A stretch of DNA of 16,822 bases. Origin: Planctomycetota bacterium. Its GTDB lineage: Bacteria; Planctomycetota; UBA1135; GCA-002686595. This document shows positions 15,169 to 16,822 of the stretch, one piece after another. The notes beneath the pieces were generated by a model. That model ran no database searches. It was not told the origin of the DNA and worked only from the letters and a program-made list of their open reading frames with translations. Position numbers and translations under genes: made by a program. Location of the stretch: assembly GCA_029259675.1 (NCBI GenBank), contig JAJDES010000314.1, forward strand, positions 1 to 16,822, written 5' to 3'. Each line of letters starts with the position of its first letter. The first letter of the stretch is position 1.

Positions 15169-16239
15169 GTCCCCGAGATCTCATCCAGCCCCCCATCCAG
15201 TCCCTCGTCCAGCGCCTCCTTGATGCATGTCACGGTGGCCGACCGAAACGCGGCTGCACGTGAGCGTATCGCGGCCATCCGCGCCGGCAGCGACCCGGGC
15301 GGCGCCGCCGACTTCAGCGGGGTGTCGCTGATCGGCGAAGATCTTTCAGGGCTCGACCTAATGGGCGCGAACTTCACGGGTGCGGACATCAGCCGCTGCA
15401 ATCTGAAGGACGCGAACCTGTTCAGAGCCGAGCTCGCGGGTGCGACTCTGTTTGAGACGGACCTGTCCGGCGCAGAGCTGTCCGGTGCGAACCTCGAGGG
15501 AGCCAACCTCGAAGGCGCGACGCTCAAGCACACGGGGCTCGGCATGGCCAAGCTTATGGGCGCGTCGCTAGCGCGCGCGCACATGGAGGGCGTCACCTTG
15601 ACCGAGGCTGATCTCACCGGCGCAGACCTGCGCATGGCGGACTTGCGTTCGGCGCGCGCCCACGAGACGAACTTCACAGGCGTCGACATGACGAAGGCAA
15701 ACTGCGGTTCGGCGGAGCTCAACGGCAGCCTCGTCAAGGGCGCGACGCTCGACGGCGCCTGCCTGCGCGGGTCGAGCCTCTCGGGCCTGCGCGGTTACAA
15801 GGACGCGAGCTGGATTGGCGTCGACCTGCACCACATCGACTTCACAGGTGCGTACCTGTGCCGGCGCTTCGCCCACGACCAAAATTTCATCGAGGAGTAT
15901 CGCCGCCAGTCTAAGTGGTCGCAGGTCCTGTACCACCTGTGGAAGTTCACGAGCGACTGTGGCCGCAGCGCCTCGCGCTGGGCGATGTGCACTCTGGCCA
16001 TCGTCGTCATCTTCTCCTGTCTGTACGCGAGCGTGGGCATCGACTACGGAGAGCACGAGACGTGGCTTTCGCCGCTTTATTTCAGCGTCGTGACGATGAC
16101 GACGCTCGGCTACGGCGATGTACTCCCGTCGTCCCTCATGGGGCAGGTCGTCGTCATGTTCGAGGTCGTCACCGGTTACGTGATGCTCGGTGGACTCCTC
16201 AGCATCTTCAGCAACAAAATGGCGTCCCGTGCCGATTGA
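15157..16239 (+). CDS. Pentapeptide-repeat protein fused to a two-TM potassium-channel pore
   Basis: From ATG 15157 (AGAGG just upstream) the protein has 360 residues. An in-frame TTG at 15109 would add 16 residues but has poorer context. A Ser/Pro-rich N-terminus (1-30) and a short helix lead into about 30 pentapeptide repeats, A(D/N)LxG type, from ~52 to ~232 ('ANFTGADI', 'ANLEGANLEGATL', 'ADLTGADLRMADL'), which should form a right-handed quadrilateral beta-helix. After a basic linker ('EEYRRQSKWSQVLYHLWKF') comes transmembrane segment 1 (~274-293), a re-entrant pore with the K+ selectivity filter 'TMTTLGYGDV' (313-322), and transmembrane segment 2 (~328-350). This is an ion_trans_2-type subunit, probably tetrameric in the inner membrane with the beta-helix cytoplasmic. 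It is followed after 2 bp by the HDOD gene. G+C is clearly higher than to the left. Confidence 0.88.
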   Translation: MRPSVPEISSSPPSSPSSSASLMHVTVADRNAAARERIAAIRAGSDPGGAADFSGVSLIGEDLSGLDLMGANFTGADISRCNLKDANLFRAELAGATLFETDLSGAELSGANLEGANLEGATLKHTGLGMAKLMGASLARAHMEGVTLTEADLTGADLRMADLRSARAHETNFTGVDMTKANCGSAELNGSLVKGATLDGACLRGSSLSGLRGYKDASWIGVDLHHIDFTGAYLCRRFAHDQNFIEEYRRQSKWSQVLYHLWKFTSDCGRSASRWAMCTLAIVVIFSCLYASVGIDYGEHETWLSPLYFSVVTMTTLGYGDVLPSSLMGQVVVMFEVVTGYVMLGGLLSIFSNKMASRAD

Positions 16240-16241
16240 TC

Positions 16242-16822
16242 ATGAAACTCTTCGCAAAGAAAAAATCCAAACAGCGCCTCGACGAGATCCTTCAAGGTCA
16301 CGAGCCGCCGACGTTCCCGCAAAGTGTGATGAGCTTGCTCAAGCTCCTGCGTAACCCGGATTCGGAGATCAGCGCGATCGCGGAAACGCTCAACTGGGAC
16401 CCGGGCATGGTCGTGCGTGTCCTCAAGACCGTCAACAGCGCGGCCTTCGGCGCCGTTCGCCAGATCGACAGCGTGCCGCACGCCGTGTCGATGCTGGGGC
16501 GCTCGCAGCTTGAGAAGCTCGTGCTGGCGATCGCCGTGAAGGGCGCGTTGCCAAGCGCGCCGGCGCCGGGCTTCGAGGCGGGCCGTTACTGGCAGGCCGC
16601 GTTTTTCCGCGCCGGCATGGCGCGCGCGATCGCCGAGCGACTGCACCCCGCCGACCAGGCGCGCAGCTTCACCGGTGGTCTCCTGCAAGACATGGCCAGC
16701 CCGCTGCTCGCGCACGCCCGTCCCGACGACTACGGCAAGGTGCTTCAGGAGTGGCACGGCTCGCCGAAGGCCGACCTGCACACCATCGAGAAGGAAGCGC
16801 TCGGCTGGAGCCACGACGAGGT
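16242..16822 (+). CDS. HDOD-domain protein, 3' end outside the window
   Basis: ATG at 16242, two bases after the channel stop, so the two genes are probably one operon with coupled translation. 193 codons are open to the window edge. Residues ~20-140 match the HDOD domain: 'PPTFPQSVMSLLKLLRNPDSEISAIAETLNWDPGMVVRVLKTVNSAAFG' followed by 'IDSVPHAVSMLGRSQLEKLVLAIAVK' (the NSA-F and LG-x-x-x-L positions are the most conserved). HDOD domains resemble HD phosphohydrolases but usually lack the full metal site and act in signalling or regulation. A C-terminal partner domain may lie beyond the edge. The N-terminus is short and very basic (KLFAKKKSKQR). Function beyond a signalling role is unknown. Confidence 0.88.
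   Translation, partial: MKLFAKKKSKQRLDEILQGHEPPTFPQSVMSLLKLLRNPDSEISAIAETLNWDPGMVVRVLKTVNSAAFGAVRQIDSVPHAVSMLGRSQLEKLVLAIAVKGALPSAPAPGFEAGRYWQAAFFRAGMARAIAERLHPADQARSFTGGLLQDMASPLLAHARPDDYGKVLQEWHGSPKADLHTIEKEALGWSHDE

Noticed and set aside
15042..15737. 231-codon leftward frame opposite the pentapeptide gene
   Set aside because: Its S-A-P-x-R-x-A periodicity is the antisense image of the pentapeptide repeats, and it crosses the transposase unit end.
16176..16814. 212-codon leftward frame opposite the HDOD gene
   Set aside because: The forward frame has a clear HDOD domain directly after the channel gene. The reverse frame shows no motif.

Overview
The window most likely comes from a member of Planctomycetota. 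Two proteins carry lineage-type architectures I recognise: a secreted FG-GAP beta-propeller protein with a C-terminal 'GSASGTSPG...LPL' beta-domain of the kind common in marine Planctomycetes, and a membrane-anchored protein built from five carboxypeptidase-regulatory-like modules. This assignment rests on family resemblance read by eye, not on a search.

Layout. (1) 1-92 is the first 30 codons of a leftward membrane-protein gene. (2) 278-2230, leftward, is the anchored modular protein. (3) 2328-8233 is a leftward gene train, in transcription order: ATP-grasp ligase (6995-8233), ATP-grasp ligase (5726-6943), S51/peptidase E-like protein (4785-5726), Fes-like esterase (3652-4788) and a divergent ATP-grasp protein (2328-3572). 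Two junctions in the middle overlap by 1 and 4 bp, so at least these genes are translationally coupled. (4) A 719-bp region with paired inverted repeats separates this operon from a rightward glycogen synthase (glgA, 8953-10404). (5) A convergent gap with a 13-bp tandem repeat and a hairpin follows, then a leftward third paralogue of the ATP-grasp pair (10717-11937). (6) 12168-13898, leftward, is the secreted FG-GAP protein. (7) 13931-15093 is a REP-associated (HUH/Y1) transposase unit bounded by imperfect inverted repeats that each fold into a small hairpin. (8) On its right, at visibly higher G+C, are two rightward genes: a pentapeptide-repeat/K+-channel fusion and an HDOD-domain protein cut by the window edge.

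The most interesting part is 2.3-11.9 kb. It holds four ATP-grasp enzymes (three of one subfamily), a serine hydrolase of the cyanophycinase/peptidase E superfamily with a large helical insertion, a trilactone-esterase-like alpha/beta hydrolase, and glycogen synthase. No NRPS, cyanophycin synthetase or transporter is visible. A reasonable reading is a small-molecule or polymer pathway: ATP-grasp enzymes make amide or ester bonds, the S51-like and Fes-like enzymes cut them, and the product is linked to glucan storage by position. Substrate and product cannot be read from the sequence.
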